Shown here: one piece after another, positions 48,410 to 56,342 of the stretch
Numbering within the stretch: position 1 is the first letter of the stretch
How the letters are laid out: each line of letters starts with the position of its first letter
Assembly: GCF_016863115.1 (NCBI RefSeq)
Contig: NZ_BOOG01000021.1
Coordinates: forward strand, 1 to 64,000
Length of the DNA stretch: 64,000 bases
Reading direction: 5' to 3'
Source of the DNA: Sphaerimonospora thailandensis
Lineage (GTDB): Bacteria > Actinomycetota > Actinomycetes > Streptosporangiales > Streptosporangiaceae
Notes under the pieces: generated by a model
What the model saw: the letters and a program-made list of their open reading frames with translations, nothing else
Told to the model about the DNA's origin: nothing
Database searches by the model: none
Position numbers and translations under genes: made by a program

Positions 48410-49201
48410 CTACAGGTTCTTGAGGTAGTCGAGCTGGGCCGCGACGGACGCCTCGGCGGCGGCCCGCAGCGATTCGCCGACGTCCGCGTAGACGATCTCG
48501 ACGATCTCCCTGGCATCCCTCGCCCCATGCCGGATGGCCTGGCGGATCTGGTCCAGGCGCTGCCGCCGGTGGGCGATGTACTCGTCGATCTTCCCGATCG
48601 GGTCGGGCAGCATCGGCCCGTGCCCGGGCAGCAGCGCCTCGGCCTCCAGCATCTCGGCGCTCCATCTCAGCTTGTCGAGGCTGCGCAGGTAGTCGGCGAG
48701 GTTCCCGTCGGGAGCGATCACCGTGGTGCCCCGGCCGAGGATGGTGTCCCCGGTGAGCATCGCCCGATCCTGCGCCAGCCAGAAGCAGAGCGAGTCGAAC
48801 GAGTGGCCGGGGGTGCCGACCACCCGGACCTCCAGGCCGTCGACGGTGAGGACGTCGCCGTCGTCCAGGCCCTCGTCTCCCAGCCGATGCCGGGGATCGA
48901 GGGCCCGGACCGGGGCGCCGACCATCTCCGCGAACCTCGCGGCGCCGCCGCTGTGGTCGGGGTGGCCGTGCGTGAGCAGGACCGCTGCCACCTGTCGCTC
49001 GCCGAGGTGGTCGGCCACCCGCCTGAGGTGGGCGTCGTCGTCCGGCCCCGGGTCCACGAGGAGCACGCTCTCTCCTCTGCCGAGGACCCAGGTGTTCGTG
49101 CCGTCGAGCGTCATCGGCGACGCGTTGGGCGCCAGGAGGTTGGTCGCCCGGGCCGTACCCGAGCCGTCCGGCCCGTCCACGGGTATGCGCAGGCCGCTCA
49201 T
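48410..49201 (-). CDS. MBL-fold metallohydrolase
   Basis: 263 residues. Zinc-binding HGHPDHSGG and downstream His (PGHSFDS, LPGHGPM). The N-terminal MTLDGTNTWVLG is typical of the LACTB2/RNase-like MBL group. The ATG overlaps the upstream NUDIX stop (ATGA). Substrate unknown; a nuclease or thioesterase is possible. Confidence 0.9.
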   Translation of the reverse strand: MSGLRIPVDGPDGSGTARATNLLAPNASPMTLDGTNTWVLGRGESVLLVDPGPDDDAHLRRVADHLGERQVAAVLLTHGHPDHSGGAARFAEMVGAPVRALDPRHRLGDEGLDDGDVLTVDGLEVRVVGTPGHSFDSLCFWLAQDRAMLTGDTILGRGTTVIAPDGNLADYLRSLDKLRWSAEMLEAEALLPGHGPMLPDPIGKIDEYIAHRRQRLDQIRQAIRHGARDAREIVEIVYADVGESLRAAAEASVAAQLDYLKNL

Positions 49202-50061
49202 GGCCTCGTCTCCTTCTCGTCCGCTGAGCCCTCTGGCCCGTCAATGCCGGCAGAGACCTCAGAGACGTCCAGAACGACCTGTCCGTCCACCTCCACGGCG
49301 GCGGGCTGTACGGTGCTGATGTTCCGCTCGGCCGCGAACACCCCGTCGATCGCGTCGAATGCCGATATCTCCTGCAGCGTGCGATGGGTCGGCGGCAGGA
49401 GGAACACCTCGCCCGCCGCGGCGCCGGCCAGGGCGGACCGCGGGCTCAGCCAGGCGACCTTGTCCGCCTCGCCCCCCACGTCACGGGTCCGCTGGCCGGG
49501 CGGGAGCGCCGCCACGAAGAACCGGGTGTCGTACCGCCTGGGCTCGATCTCCGGGGTGATCCAGTGCGCCCACGCCTTGAGCAGGTCGGACCTGAGCACG
49601 AGCCCGCGGCGGTCGAGGAACTCGGCGAACGAGAGCGTCCGCCCGATCAACGCCAGGCGGTCGGCCTCCCAGTCGTCCCCGGTCGTGTCGGCCACGACCG
49701 TCGCGGCGTCGGGCCCGGCGAGCAGGACTCCGGACTCCTCGAAGGTCTCCCGTACGGCGGCGCACACCAGGCCGCGGGACACGGCCTCGTCGGCGCGGAG
49801 GATCTCTCCCCACTCGGCCGGTGCGGGCCCCGCCCACGCCACGGCGTGATCGGAGTCGCGGGGGTCCACCGAGCCCCCCGGGAACACGTACGCCCCCGCG
49901 GCGAAGGCCATCGTCGCCGTGCGGCGCAGCAGGTACGCCTCCAGGGGGGCGTCGCGGAGCAGGACGACGGTGGCGGCGTCACGGGCGCGGACGGGGGCGA
50001 CACGGCCGGCGAGGACATCGCGAGCCCGCTCCCCGAGCTCGCCCGGCAGCGGGATCCTCAT
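49198..50061 (-). CDS. NUDIX hydrolase with long insertion
   Basis: 287 residues. Starts with a NUDIX core (VVLLRD, AYVFPGGSVDPRDSD) and continues after an insertion with AAVRETFEESGVLL, so the box is split compared with the classic pattern. Same strand and coupled to the MBL gene; in Streptomyces the two are also adjacent. Confidence 0.87.
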   Translation of the reverse strand: MRIPLPGELGERARDVLAGRVAPVRARDAATVVLLRDAPLEAYLLRRTATMAFAAGAYVFPGGSVDPRDSDHAVAWAGPAPAEWGEILRADEAVSRGLVCAAVRETFEESGVLLAGPDAATVVADTTGDDWEADRLALIGRTLSFAEFLDRRGLVLRSDLLKAWAHWITPEIEPRRYDTRFFVAALPPGQRTRDVGGEADKVAWLSPRSALAGAAAGEVFLLPPTHRTLQEISAFDAIDGVFAAERNISTVQPAAVEVDGQVVLDVSEVSAGIDGPEGSADEKETRP

Positions 50062-50180
50062 ACGGTCCCCATCTCCCAGCAGAACGAGATTCGGTTAACC
50101 GTCCCGATATTTCCGCATATGTCCCGACTGACGCAATGCCAGTCCCGCCCGCGCCTCAGCTTGACTCCAGCCCGTTCGGG

Positions 50181-50648
50181 TCAGCGGACCTCGGCGACGA
50201 GATCCAGTTCGACCGGGGCGTCGAGCGGGAGGACGGCCACGCCCACCGCGCTTCTCGCGTGCCGGCCCGCGTCGCCGAGGACTTCTCCGAGCAGCTCGCT
50301 CGCACCGTTCACGACCACCGGCTGACCGGTGAAGTCGGGCGCGCTCGCCACGAAGCCGACGACCTTCACGATCCGTACGACCTTGGACAGGTCGCCGACC
50401 ACGGACTTCACGGCCGCCAGCGCGTTGAGCGCGCAGATGCGGGCCAGTTCCTTGGCGTCCTCGGCCGAGACCTCGGCCCCGACCTTGCCGGTGACGGCGA
50501 GCTTGCCGTCGACCACGGGAAGCTGGCCGGAGGTGTACACGTAGTCGCCCGTCCTCAGCGCGGGCACGTACGCGGCCAGCGGGGTCGCGACCTCGGGCAG
50601 GGTCAGCCCGAGCTCGGCGAGGCGCTCTTCCGGGGTCGCCGCGCTCAT
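50181..50648 (-). CDS. RidA-family protein
   Basis: 155 residues of YjgF/RidA fold (RTGDYVYTSGQLPVVDGKL; GDLSKVVRIVKVVGFVASAPDF). RidA hydrolyses reactive enamine/imine intermediates; the catalytic Arg seen in the best-studied members is not obvious here, so it may belong to another subgroup. Its ATG overlaps the stop of the upstream DUF4177 gene. Confidence 0.9.
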   Translation of the reverse strand: MSAATPEERLAELGLTLPEVATPLAAYVPALRTGDYVYTSGQLPVVDGKLAVTGKVGAEVSAEDAKELARICALNALAAVKSVVGDLSKVVRIVKVVGFVASAPDFTGQPVVVNGASELLGEVLGDAGRHARSAVGVAVLPLDAPVELDLVAEVR

Positions 50649-50797
50649 GACTTGGCCCGCTTCATGTAGGCGACCAGCTGCTCGGGGTTGGGACCGGGGA
50701 TGACCGAGACCAACTCCCAGCCGTCCTCACCCCAGTTATCCAATATCTGCTTCGTGGCGTGCACGAGCAGCGGGCCGGTAGTACGAATCCCGCGCAT
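50645..50797 (-). CDS. DUF4177 protein, copy A
   Basis: 50 residues (MRGIRTTGP...LLVHATKQILDNWGEDGWELVSVIPGPNP...AYMKRAKS, abbreviated). Nearly identical to copy B except for the first eight residues, with several AT-rich codons (ATA TTG GAT) unlike the neighbourhood. Start overlaps copy B's stop by one base (TAATG) and its stop overlaps ridA (ATGA), so the operon is tightly coupled. Confidence 0.85.
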   Translation of the reverse strand: MRGIRTTGPLLVHATKQILDNWGEDGWELVSVIPGPNPEQLVAYMKRAKS

Positions 50798-50955
50798 TAT
50801 TCCCCCTTCTCCCGCTTCATGTAGGCGACCAGCTGCTCCGGGTTCGGACCTGGGATCACGGTGACGAGATCCCAGCCGTCCTCGCCCCAGTTGTCGAGGA
50901 TCTGCTTCGTCGCATGGACCAGCAGAGGCACCGTGGCGTATTCGTAGCGCTTCAT
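50797..50955 (-). CDS. DUF4177 protein, copy B
   Basis: 52 residues beginning MKRYEYATVPLLVHATKQIL and sharing DNWGEDGW and PGPNPEQLVAYMKR with copy A. The N-terminus YEYATVPLL is the canonical DUF4177 start, so copy B looks like the ancestral gene. It is the first gene of the B-A-ridA operon and the last conserved-core gene before the mobile element. Confidence 0.88.
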   Translation of the reverse strand: MKRYEYATVPLLVHATKQILDNWGEDGWDLVTVIPGPNPEQLVAYMKREKGE

Positions 50956-50985
50956 GGTCGGCACTCTACGCCAGGCCTCGAACGC

Positions 50986-51023
50986 AAAAACGGCACCTAC
51001 CCGCAGGGAAGGGTAAGTGCCGT
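50986..51023 (-). terminator. Terminator for the left-end minus-strand genes of the element
   Basis: ACGGCAC (50990-50996) and GTGCCGT (51017-51023), plus TACCC/GGGTA, form a 12-bp stem with one mismatch and an 8-nt loop; on the minus strand it runs into TTTTTGCG. It stops transcription from 51038-51868 before the core DUF4177 operon. Confidence 0.8.
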
Positions 51024-51037
51024 CGCCTTGCGGTCAG

Positions 51038-51286
51038 TCAAGGCAGACTGCTCAGCGCCGCCCGGGCGGCCTGCACGGCGGTAACCGGTGGAGGCAGACC
51101 GAGAGATTTCCGGATCGCCGGCTGCTGGGACTCGGGGTACAGCTGGTTGGCGAGCACCGCGAGGATGTCCCGGGGGTAGCCCGGCGGTACCGTGATCACC
51201 ACTCCTCGTCGAGTCGTGACGAAATGAGGGCCATGATACGGGGGCGGAAACGAGGCTTCGACTACCTGCACGAAGCTGCTGGGCAT
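51038..51286 (-). CDS. Hypothetical protein of the element's left operon
   Basis: 82 residues from the ATG at 51286 (GTG at 51289 possible). Beta-rich N-terminus (VVITVPPGYPRDILAVLANQLYPESQ) with a short helical tail. Not recognised. It sits downstream of the repressor-like gene, behind its own upstream CGCCTAAAACGG motif, and ends at a strong terminator, so it may be a second lysogeny or immunity gene. Confidence 0.65.
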   Translation of the reverse strand: MPSSFVQVVEASFPPPYHGPHFVTTRRGVVITVPPGYPRDILAVLANQLYPESQQPAIRKSLGLPPPVTAVQAARAALSSLP

Positions 51287-51397
51287 CACACCGCCTAAAA
51301 CGGTCCAATTTGTGGTCCGGCCAGGCTAGACCGGGTGTAGTGGGGTTCGTCAAGACTCAATAGCATTCCAGTCGAACACGCGCACTGTGAGTAGCGC

Positions 51398-51868
51398 TCA
51401 CACCTGAAGATCTAGATCTACGAGCAACTCGCGTAGCTTGGCGATCGTCCGGCGGCGCGCCTCATCACGCTCCTCGTCGCTCATCGCCTCCGCCACCTCG
51501 GCTGCAGCCGTCAGGTGCGCCTCAAACTCGCCAACGCGCACATGCTCGACCAGCACCCGCTGACCACCCGGACCGACATCACCGATCTCGTCCGTCGGCA
51601 CGATCGGCTCCGGCATCGGCGCCCCCCCGCCGAGGACGGCCTCGACCGACCCGGTCTCCCACCGGTAGGCGCTCTCGATCCGCCGATAGGTGAGCGCTTC
51701 GTAGTTGTCTCGCCGCCCGACCTCGAGGTCCGACACGGTCCGATAGTCCAGGTTGTGAGCGTCGGCAAAGCGCCGGCGGAACCTCCAGTCGGCGTCCAGC
51801 GCGCGCGACAGCTCCTTGCGCCGCGCGATGAGTAGGTCAGCGAGTTGGGTCCATTCGGGCCCTGCCAT
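51398..51868 (-). CDS. Repressor-like helix-turn-helix protein
   Basis: 156 residues from the ATG at 51868, with GAGGAGCGG 7 nt upstream. The N-terminal HTH resembles XRE/phage repressors (RRFADAHNLDYRTVSDLEVGRRDNYE) and the C-terminal half is helical and acidic. Divergent from the Cro-like gene at 52101, with motif-rich DNA between, so it is the best candidate for the maintenance repressor. Confidence 0.8.
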   Translation of the reverse strand: MAGPEWTQLADLLIARRKELSRALDADWRFRRRFADAHNLDYRTVSDLEVGRRDNYEALTYRRIESAYRWETGSVEAVLGGGAPMPEPIVPTDEIGDVGPGGQRVLVEHVRVGEFEAHLTAAAEVAEAMSDEERDEARRRTIAKLRELLVDLDLQV

Positions 51869-51960
51869 CAGTCCGCTCCTCTGCATGGGGTGCTGCTGCT
51901 GTACCTGCATGTGCGGGTTGAGCTGTCTACGCCAGTGGAGACAGCTTGAGCATAACGAAT

Positions 51961-52096
51961 CACATTTAGGCGTCAACGCTTGATTTGGAATCAGTATGCC
52001 CCCAGCTCATGGCATGCGCCGACTCGGAAACGTAGATCATTTTTGATTCGCACCTGTGTGCGACCTTGCCTAAAGTGGAGTCAGACCCTAATGTGG
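51961..52096. promoter_or_regulatory. Divergent control region with repeated CCTAA motifs
   Basis: CGCCTAAATGTG (minus, 51961-51972), TGCCTAAAGTGG (52067-52078) and ACCCTAATGTGG (52085-52096) share a [GC]CCTAA[AT]-type core; a fourth copy, CGCCTAAAACGG, lies at 51292-51303 before the 51038-51286 gene. They are candidate operators for the repressor pair. Confidence 0.5.
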
Positions 52097-52100
52097 CGCC

Positions 52101-52388
52101 ATGCCACACCCGCCCCGTCCACCCCTTTCACACAACGGGGTGGCCATACGCACCATCCGCCAGCTCCGCAAGAAGTCCATGAAGGAGCTGGCCGAGGCTG
52201 TGAAAATCACACCGCAGTCCCTCAGCAACGCCGAGAACGAGACCAAGCGCGTGTCATTGGACCTGCTCAACAGGATCGCCATCGCGCTGGAGATCCCCCT
52301 CGCAGCTATCAGCCGCGTCCCCGTGGCCACCGGACAGCGCCCGGCCTTGCAGGGCGACTTCGTTCCCGAGCAGGAGACCGCAGCCTGA
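52101..52388 (+). CDS. XRE-family (Cro-like) regulator
   Basis: 95 residues. XRE helix-turn-helix at about 18-72 (LRKKSMKELAEAVKITPQSLSNAENETKRVSLDLLNRIAIALEI). First plus-strand gene of the element, divergent from the repressor-like gene, hence a Cro-type role is likely. Its stop overlaps the next start (TGATG). Confidence 0.9.
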   Translation: MPHPPRPPLSHNGVAIRTIRQLRKKSMKELAEAVKITPQSLSNAENETKRVSLDLLNRIAIALEIPLAAISRVPVATGQRPALQGDFVPEQETAA

Positions 52389-52549
52389 TGGCGATCAACC
52401 CCGACTCTGAGGCATTCCACGCCGGATGGGCGGCGGCCGCCGACTGGCCGCCCCTCACCGAGCAGGAGATCGCCCGGCTCGTGCTGATCCTCCGGCCCGG
52501 CGGCACACCGCTGCTCAGTCCCGACACGTGCAAGGGAGTCGCCGCGTGA
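52388..52549 (+). CDS. Small hypothetical protein
   Basis: 53 residues starting MAINPDSEAFHAGWAAAADWPPLTEQEIARLVLIL. TGATG overlap with the upstream regulator and GTGA overlap with the next ORF. The N-terminal DSEAFHAGW and TEQEIARLVLIL pattern is typical of small actinophage proteins; no function. Confidence 0.65.
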   Translation: MAINPDSEAFHAGWAAAADWPPLTEQEIARLVLILRPGGTPLLSPDTCKGVAA

Positions 52550-52650
52550 ACACCTTCACCCAGCCCGGTTCGGTCTACGCGATCTGCGGGTTCTTCGCCC
52601 GGTGCGAGGAACTCGCCGAGCTCGACCGCAACGAGGCCCCCGCCTCCTGA
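52546..52650 (+). CDS. 34-residue hypothetical protein
   Basis: GTG start overlapping the preceding stop. Contains two Cys (AICGFFARCEELAELDRNE). Too short to classify; supported only by the coupled start and position. Confidence 0.45.
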   Translation: MNTFTQPGSVYAICGFFARCEELAELDRNEAPAS

Positions 52651-52732
52651 CAGACCGAGGTCCTCACCGAGTGCGCGGAGAGGACCTCGAGGACCCACCA
52701 ACAGATCCCGTGAAGGAAGGAGTGGTGGATCA

Positions 52733-53182
52733 GTGACCACCACGGTACCGGTCCCGGGCGACACGGCCACGGCGCCGGATCCCCGCGAGGAATACATCCA
52801 GGGCCTGGAGGCCCTCGCCCGGCTGCTGCGTGAGCACCCCGAGGTGCCCCTGCCGGTCGTCGGCAAGCACGTGTCCACCGCGGTCACGCTGTACCTGTTC
52901 GACGACCCCCTGGTCCACGCGCGGACGCTCATCCCGCACATGACGGGGACGCGCGCCGAGGTCGACACCGCGGGATCCTACGACGCGGTCAACGTCCACG
53001 GCGCCGTGCGCGGCCTCCGGGTGCGGCTCTACATGAAGGCTGAGGACGTCTGCGAGCAGGCCGTCACCAAGAGGATCACCAGCCCGGACGACCGGGTGCT
53101 GCACGAGATGATCGAGTGGCAGATTCCCGCCGCGCTCCTGGACCTGGTCGGCCCGGCCGAGGGCGAGGTGTCCCGTGGCTGA
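52733..53182 (+). CDS. Hypothetical element protein
   Basis: 149 residues from a GTG preceded by AAGGAAGGAG. Mixed alpha/beta, with a beta-rich middle (VHGAVRGLRVRLYMKAEDV). No recognised domain. Overlaps the next gene by 8 bp. Confidence 0.75.
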   Translation: MTTTVPVPGDTATAPDPREEYIQGLEALARLLREHPEVPLPVVGKHVSTAVTLYLFDDPLVHARTLIPHMTGTRAEVDTAGSYDAVNVHGAVRGLRVRLYMKAEDVCEQAVTKRITSPDDRVLHEMIEWQIPAALLDLVGPAEGEVSRG

Positions 53183-53819
53183 CACCCCGACCTATCAGCG
53201 GGACGAGATCCTGCGCATCGCCAGCGAAGTGCGTGTCGTCGAGGTCATCGAGGACCCCGACCACGATGGTCGCGAGTTGATCGGCGAGGTCACGACGGCC
53301 GACGGGTCAAAGCTGTACGGCACGTTCTACCTCGACGCCCGCGACTGCACGGTCACGCGCGTGCGACCTGCCGACGGAGAGCCGCGCCCGGGCCAGATCT
53401 GGGCCGACCGGTTCGGCAAGGAGTGGTTCGCCACCAGCGACGGCATGACCGTGAGCCTCCGATCCGGCACCAACAAGTGGACGAGCTGGGAGACGCTGCA
53501 CCGCGGCGTGGAAGGGCCGATCGTTCTGGTCCGTGACGTCCCCCAGGTGGGCGGTGAGGGCCTGCCGGAGGGCGACTGGACGTGGACCGAGGACGACTCG
53601 GCCCGAGCCGTCGACCCGTCCGGCACGGTGTGGGACCTGAATCTCCACTACGTCGACGGCCGAGGGCAGCGCTGGCACTGGGCCGGCGGCTACTCGAGGG
53701 AGACCCCGGACGGCACCATGCAGCCGCTGATGTCCCGCGACGACTACACGCAGCAGGACGTGCCGATCGGCAGCATCCCGGGCCCTCTCACGCCGCAGGG
53801 GTGTGAGTCATGCCAGTGA
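53175..53819 (+). CDS. Hypothetical element protein, Trp-rich
   Basis: 214 residues from a GTG. Rich in Trp and Gly beta-hairpin-like repeats (RPGQIWADRFGKEWFATSDG; WTWTEDDSARAVDPSGTVWDLN; WHWAGGY). The arrangement suggests a beta-propeller- or lectin-like fold, but I do not recognise the family. Confidence 0.75.
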   Translation: MADTPTYQRDEILRIASEVRVVEVIEDPDHDGRELIGEVTTADGSKLYGTFYLDARDCTVTRVRPADGEPRPGQIWADRFGKEWFATSDGMTVSLRSGTNKWTSWETLHRGVEGPIVLVRDVPQVGGEGLPEGDWTWTEDDSARAVDPSGTVWDLNLHYVDGRGQRWHWAGGYSRETPDGTMQPLMSRDDYTQQDVPIGSIPGPLTPQGCESCQ

Positions 53820-54262
53820 CCGCATCGCTTGCTGAGATGACCGCGCAGATCGACGCGGCCGAAGAGGACTGGCTGCGCGCCCGGGCGCTCCTGACGTACG
53901 GGTCGACCCGCTCGGCCACCCTCTGCGCGAGAGTGCAGCAGCTCCACCAGGTGGTGCTCGACCTGAAGGACCAGGCCGGCATGTGCCGGGAGGACGGCTG
54001 CCGGACGATCGGCCGCTGCGTCGAGCACCTCGCGTTCGGCGGGCTGCGCCGCGCCGACCACATCCAGCTGTGGGACCCGGAAGGGGAACGGTGGCTGCCG
54101 CAGCTGCTGGTGCTCGACGACCCCCGCCCCTGCCCGACATGTGACTGCCTGGTCGTCATGGTCCAGCCCCGGCAGGGCACGGCCCGCCGGCTGCATCGGG
54201 ACCGCCACGCCCGGGTGCGGGTCGTCGCCCGGCCGGTGCCCGCCCAGGCGGTGGCGGGATGA
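53810..54262 (+). CDS. Hypothetical element protein with Cys pairs
   Basis: 150 residues. A central helix (RVQQLHQVVLDLKDQAG) is followed by CREDGCRTIGRC and, near the end, PCPTCDC, giving two possible zinc sites. DNA/RNA binding is possible. Overlaps its neighbours by about 4-10 bp. Confidence 0.72.
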   Translation: MPVTASLAEMTAQIDAAEEDWLRARALLTYGSTRSATLCARVQQLHQVVLDLKDQAGMCREDGCRTIGRCVEHLAFGGLRRADHIQLWDPEGERWLPQLLVLDDPRPCPTCDCLVVMVQPRQGTARRLHRDRHARVRVVARPVPAQAVAG

Positions 54263-54975
54263 AGCGGTCCCCGATGCCCCCCAGGCGCACGCCGTTGTCA
54301 CGCGGGGCCAAGCAGCTGGCCCGGAAGACGTCGATCCGCGCGGTCGGCAAGGCGGGCGGGAAGCCCGGTAAGAAGGCCACGGCCGGGCCGAAGCCGCTAC
54401 CGGCGAAGGTCGTGGCGCTCGTACGGCACCGCTCCGGCGGGCTGTGCGAAGTCGGCCTGGAATGCGGCGGCCTGGCCCCCGCCGTGGAGCGGGCGCACCG
54501 CATGGCCAAAGGGACCGGCGGCCCCGGACGCAAGGGCAGGGCGGTGTCGAACTCGCCGTCGAATCTGCTGGACGCGTGTCGGCGGGATCACGACCGGATC
54601 GACCGGGCGAAGGTCACTGACGCGTACGCATGGGGCTACAAGATCCGTCACGGGATCGCTCGGCCGTACGAGGTGCCGGTCCTGCACGCCGGGTACGGCT
54701 GGGTCCTGCTCGACGACCGGGGCGGGTGGCGGTCGGTTCCGGACACGGTGCTCACCCCCTCGGGTCTCCTTCCCGTGGTGCAGATCACCTGCTCCGAGTA
54801 CGAGTACGACACCCCGGGCGTGCTGATCAAGACGCTGCACCGGTACGGCCACCTCGACTGCGGCGGATGGTCCTACGACTGGTCCGGCGAACTCGACGCG
54901 GTCCTGTTCTGCGCGTGCGGGTCGGACCCGTTCGTCGTCGTCCTCACTGATCTCCCTCCGGAGACCTGTTCCTGA
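54259..54975 (+). CDS. HNH-family endonuclease (phage type)
   Basis: 238 residues. A basic N-terminus (RRTPLSRGAKQLARKTSIR) precedes an HNH-like core: LCEVGLECGG, ERAHRMAKGTGG and SNLLDACRRDHDRID, with His-Asn-His residues in place. A C-terminal extension of about 130 residues is less conserved. Resembles phage HNH/Ref-type nucleases used in packaging or recombination. Confidence 0.8.
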   Translation: MKRSPMPPRRTPLSRGAKQLARKTSIRAVGKAGGKPGKKATAGPKPLPAKVVALVRHRSGGLCEVGLECGGLAPAVERAHRMAKGTGGPGRKGRAVSNSPSNLLDACRRDHDRIDRAKVTDAYAWGYKIRHGIARPYEVPVLHAGYGWVLLDDRGGWRSVPDTVLTPSGLLPVVQITCSEYEYDTPGVLIKTLHRYGHLDCGGWSYDWSGELDAVLFCACGSDPFVVVLTDLPPETCS

Positions 54976-55057
54976 CCTCGCCCTGTCCCGCTGCTCTTCG
55001 GGGGTGAGCAGCGGGGCCCCGAGCCTTCCTTACCCCGACTCCCGAACGGAGATCACC

Positions 55058-55501
55058 ATGATCGGCAACAAGCCGAAGCCGTCTGATCAGCTCGTCGCCT
55101 CAGCTCCGGCAGTGAGGTTCGCGACCGACGAGGCCGCGCAAACCGTCCTGGGGAGCCTGCGCTCCACCTACGACAACGCCGTCACCTTCGCTAATCAGCA
55201 GGCCGCGCTGGCTGACGCCTGCCAGGCCGACATGGACAAGTGGGCGGCGGAGATCGAGGAGCGGAAGGCCTGGATCGAGGAGCGGAAGGCCTGGATCGAG
55301 GAGCGTGACCTGGAGAAGCGGGCCGCGTTGCAGCAGGCCCAGCGCGGCCGGGACGCCGCCAAGGGCGCGGCGGACACGCTCGCCGTGCTGGGGGCGCCGG
55401 TCCCTCCGGCGAACGGGGAGCTGTCGCACGACCCGGACGGGGCGTGGTCGCGGGTGGACGCGGCGCACGACGCGTTGAACGCGAGCGGGGGTGCCCGGTG
55501 A
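55058..55501 (+). CDS. Coiled-coil hypothetical protein
   Basis: 147 residues from the ATG at 55058 (GGAG upstream). Residues about 45-110 are a strong coiled coil with a 21-bp, 7-residue repeat IEERKAW (heptad length). Probably a structural or scaffold-like protein. GTGA overlap with the next gene. Confidence 0.72.
   Translation: MIGNKPKPSDQLVASAPAVRFATDEAAQTVLGSLRSTYDNAVTFANQQAALADACQADMDKWAAEIEERKAWIEERKAWIEERDLEKRAALQQAQRGRDAAKGAADTLAVLGAPVPPANGELSHDPDGAWSRVDAAHDALNASGGAR
55253..55306 (+). repeat. 21-bp in-frame heptad repeat
   Basis: ATCGAGGAGCGGAAGGCCTGG (21 nt, reported as one unit) is repeated exactly at 55253-55273 and 55274-55294, with a partial third copy. It encodes IEERKAW, one coiled-coil heptad, so the coil has lengthened by slippage. 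Confidence 0.92.
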
Positions 55502-55674
55502 CCGCGCTGTTCTCCCGCCGCCGAGGCCGCCACGTACGGCACGGATCCTTCACCGGGTGGGGCTGCCTGGCCAGGGCCGTACAGGGTGCCGCCGCGCACC
55601 CGGTGGTGGACGCCGCGATCGCCCGCCCGGTCCTCGGGCGCAAGCCGTACGAGACCCCCAGGAGCGCAGGATGA
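55498..55674 (+). CDS. Small basic hypothetical protein
   Basis: 58 residues from a GTG overlapping the preceding stop. Arg-rich N-terminus (FSRRRGRHVRHG) and a short amphipathic helix. ATGA overlap with the next gene. Confidence 0.6.
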   Translation: MTALFSRRRGRHVRHGSFTGWGCLARAVQGAAAHPVVDAAIARPVLGRKPYETPRSAG

Positions 55675-56342
55675 ACAGCCCTCGCGACACGACCAAGACC
55701 GACCCGCTGCTGCTCCTGGCCGACGCGATGGGACCCGGCGGACCGTCGGCGTCGATCGAACGGTGGGAGGCCCAGGGCCAGCAGGAGCTGGTCAACTCCG
55801 AGACCATTCCCACCTGGATCCAGGGCGGCAGCGACGACGATCTGACCGCGCTCGGCTTCCAGCTCGGCGAGGTGGTTGAGGACGACCCGCTGTTCCGCCG
55901 CGCAGTCCTCCCGGAAGGCTGGGCGCGGGTGCCCTCCGACCATTCCATGTGGTCCCACATCGTCGACCCGCTCGGCCGCCGCCGCGTGGCCATGTTCTAT
56001 AAGGCCGCGCCGTACGACCGGAAGGCGCACATCTCGCTGAACACGGTCTACAGCTACGTGCAGAACTGCCTATACGAGGGCACCACGCCGGTCCTGGACG
56101 ACACATGGGCGACCCGCGAGGACGTCCTCAAGGTGCTCGCCGAGATCGAGACCTACGAGCTGGCACATGTGAAGGAGTGGTCCGGCCACAGAGAGGACTA
56201 CGCCCGCGAGTACGAGGCCGAAGCGCGTGAGAAGGCTGCCCAGTGCGCCCAGCTCGCCGATGAGCTGGGCGCCCCGACGGGCGGCTGCTCCTGTTCGGAA
56301 TTCGGCCCGTGCCCGGCAGATGGCGGGGCGGCCCATGAGTGA
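55671..56342 (+). CDS. Hypothetical element protein
   Basis: 223 residues. Acidic N-terminus, then DDDLTALGFQLGEVVEDDPLFRRAVLPEGWARVPSDHSMW; contains DPLGRRRVAMFYKAAPYDRKA. C-terminus has a Cys cluster (GGCSCSEFGPC). Not recognised. Confidence 0.72.
   Translation: MNSPRDTTKTDPLLLLADAMGPGGPSASIERWEAQGQQELVNSETIPTWIQGGSDDDLTALGFQLGEVVEDDPLFRRAVLPEGWARVPSDHSMWSHIVDPLGRRRVAMFYKAAPYDRKAHISLNTVYSYVQNCLYEGTTPVLDDTWATREDVLKVLAEIETYELAHVKEWSGHREDYAREYEAEAREKAAQCAQLADELGAPTGGCSCSEFGPCPADGGAAHE

Noticed and set aside
51006-51013. GGGAAGGG resembling the E. coli KOPS motif near the element edge
   Set aside because: It is part of the terminator hairpin, occurs once, and the motif of actinomycete FtsK or of the element's gamma domain is unknown.
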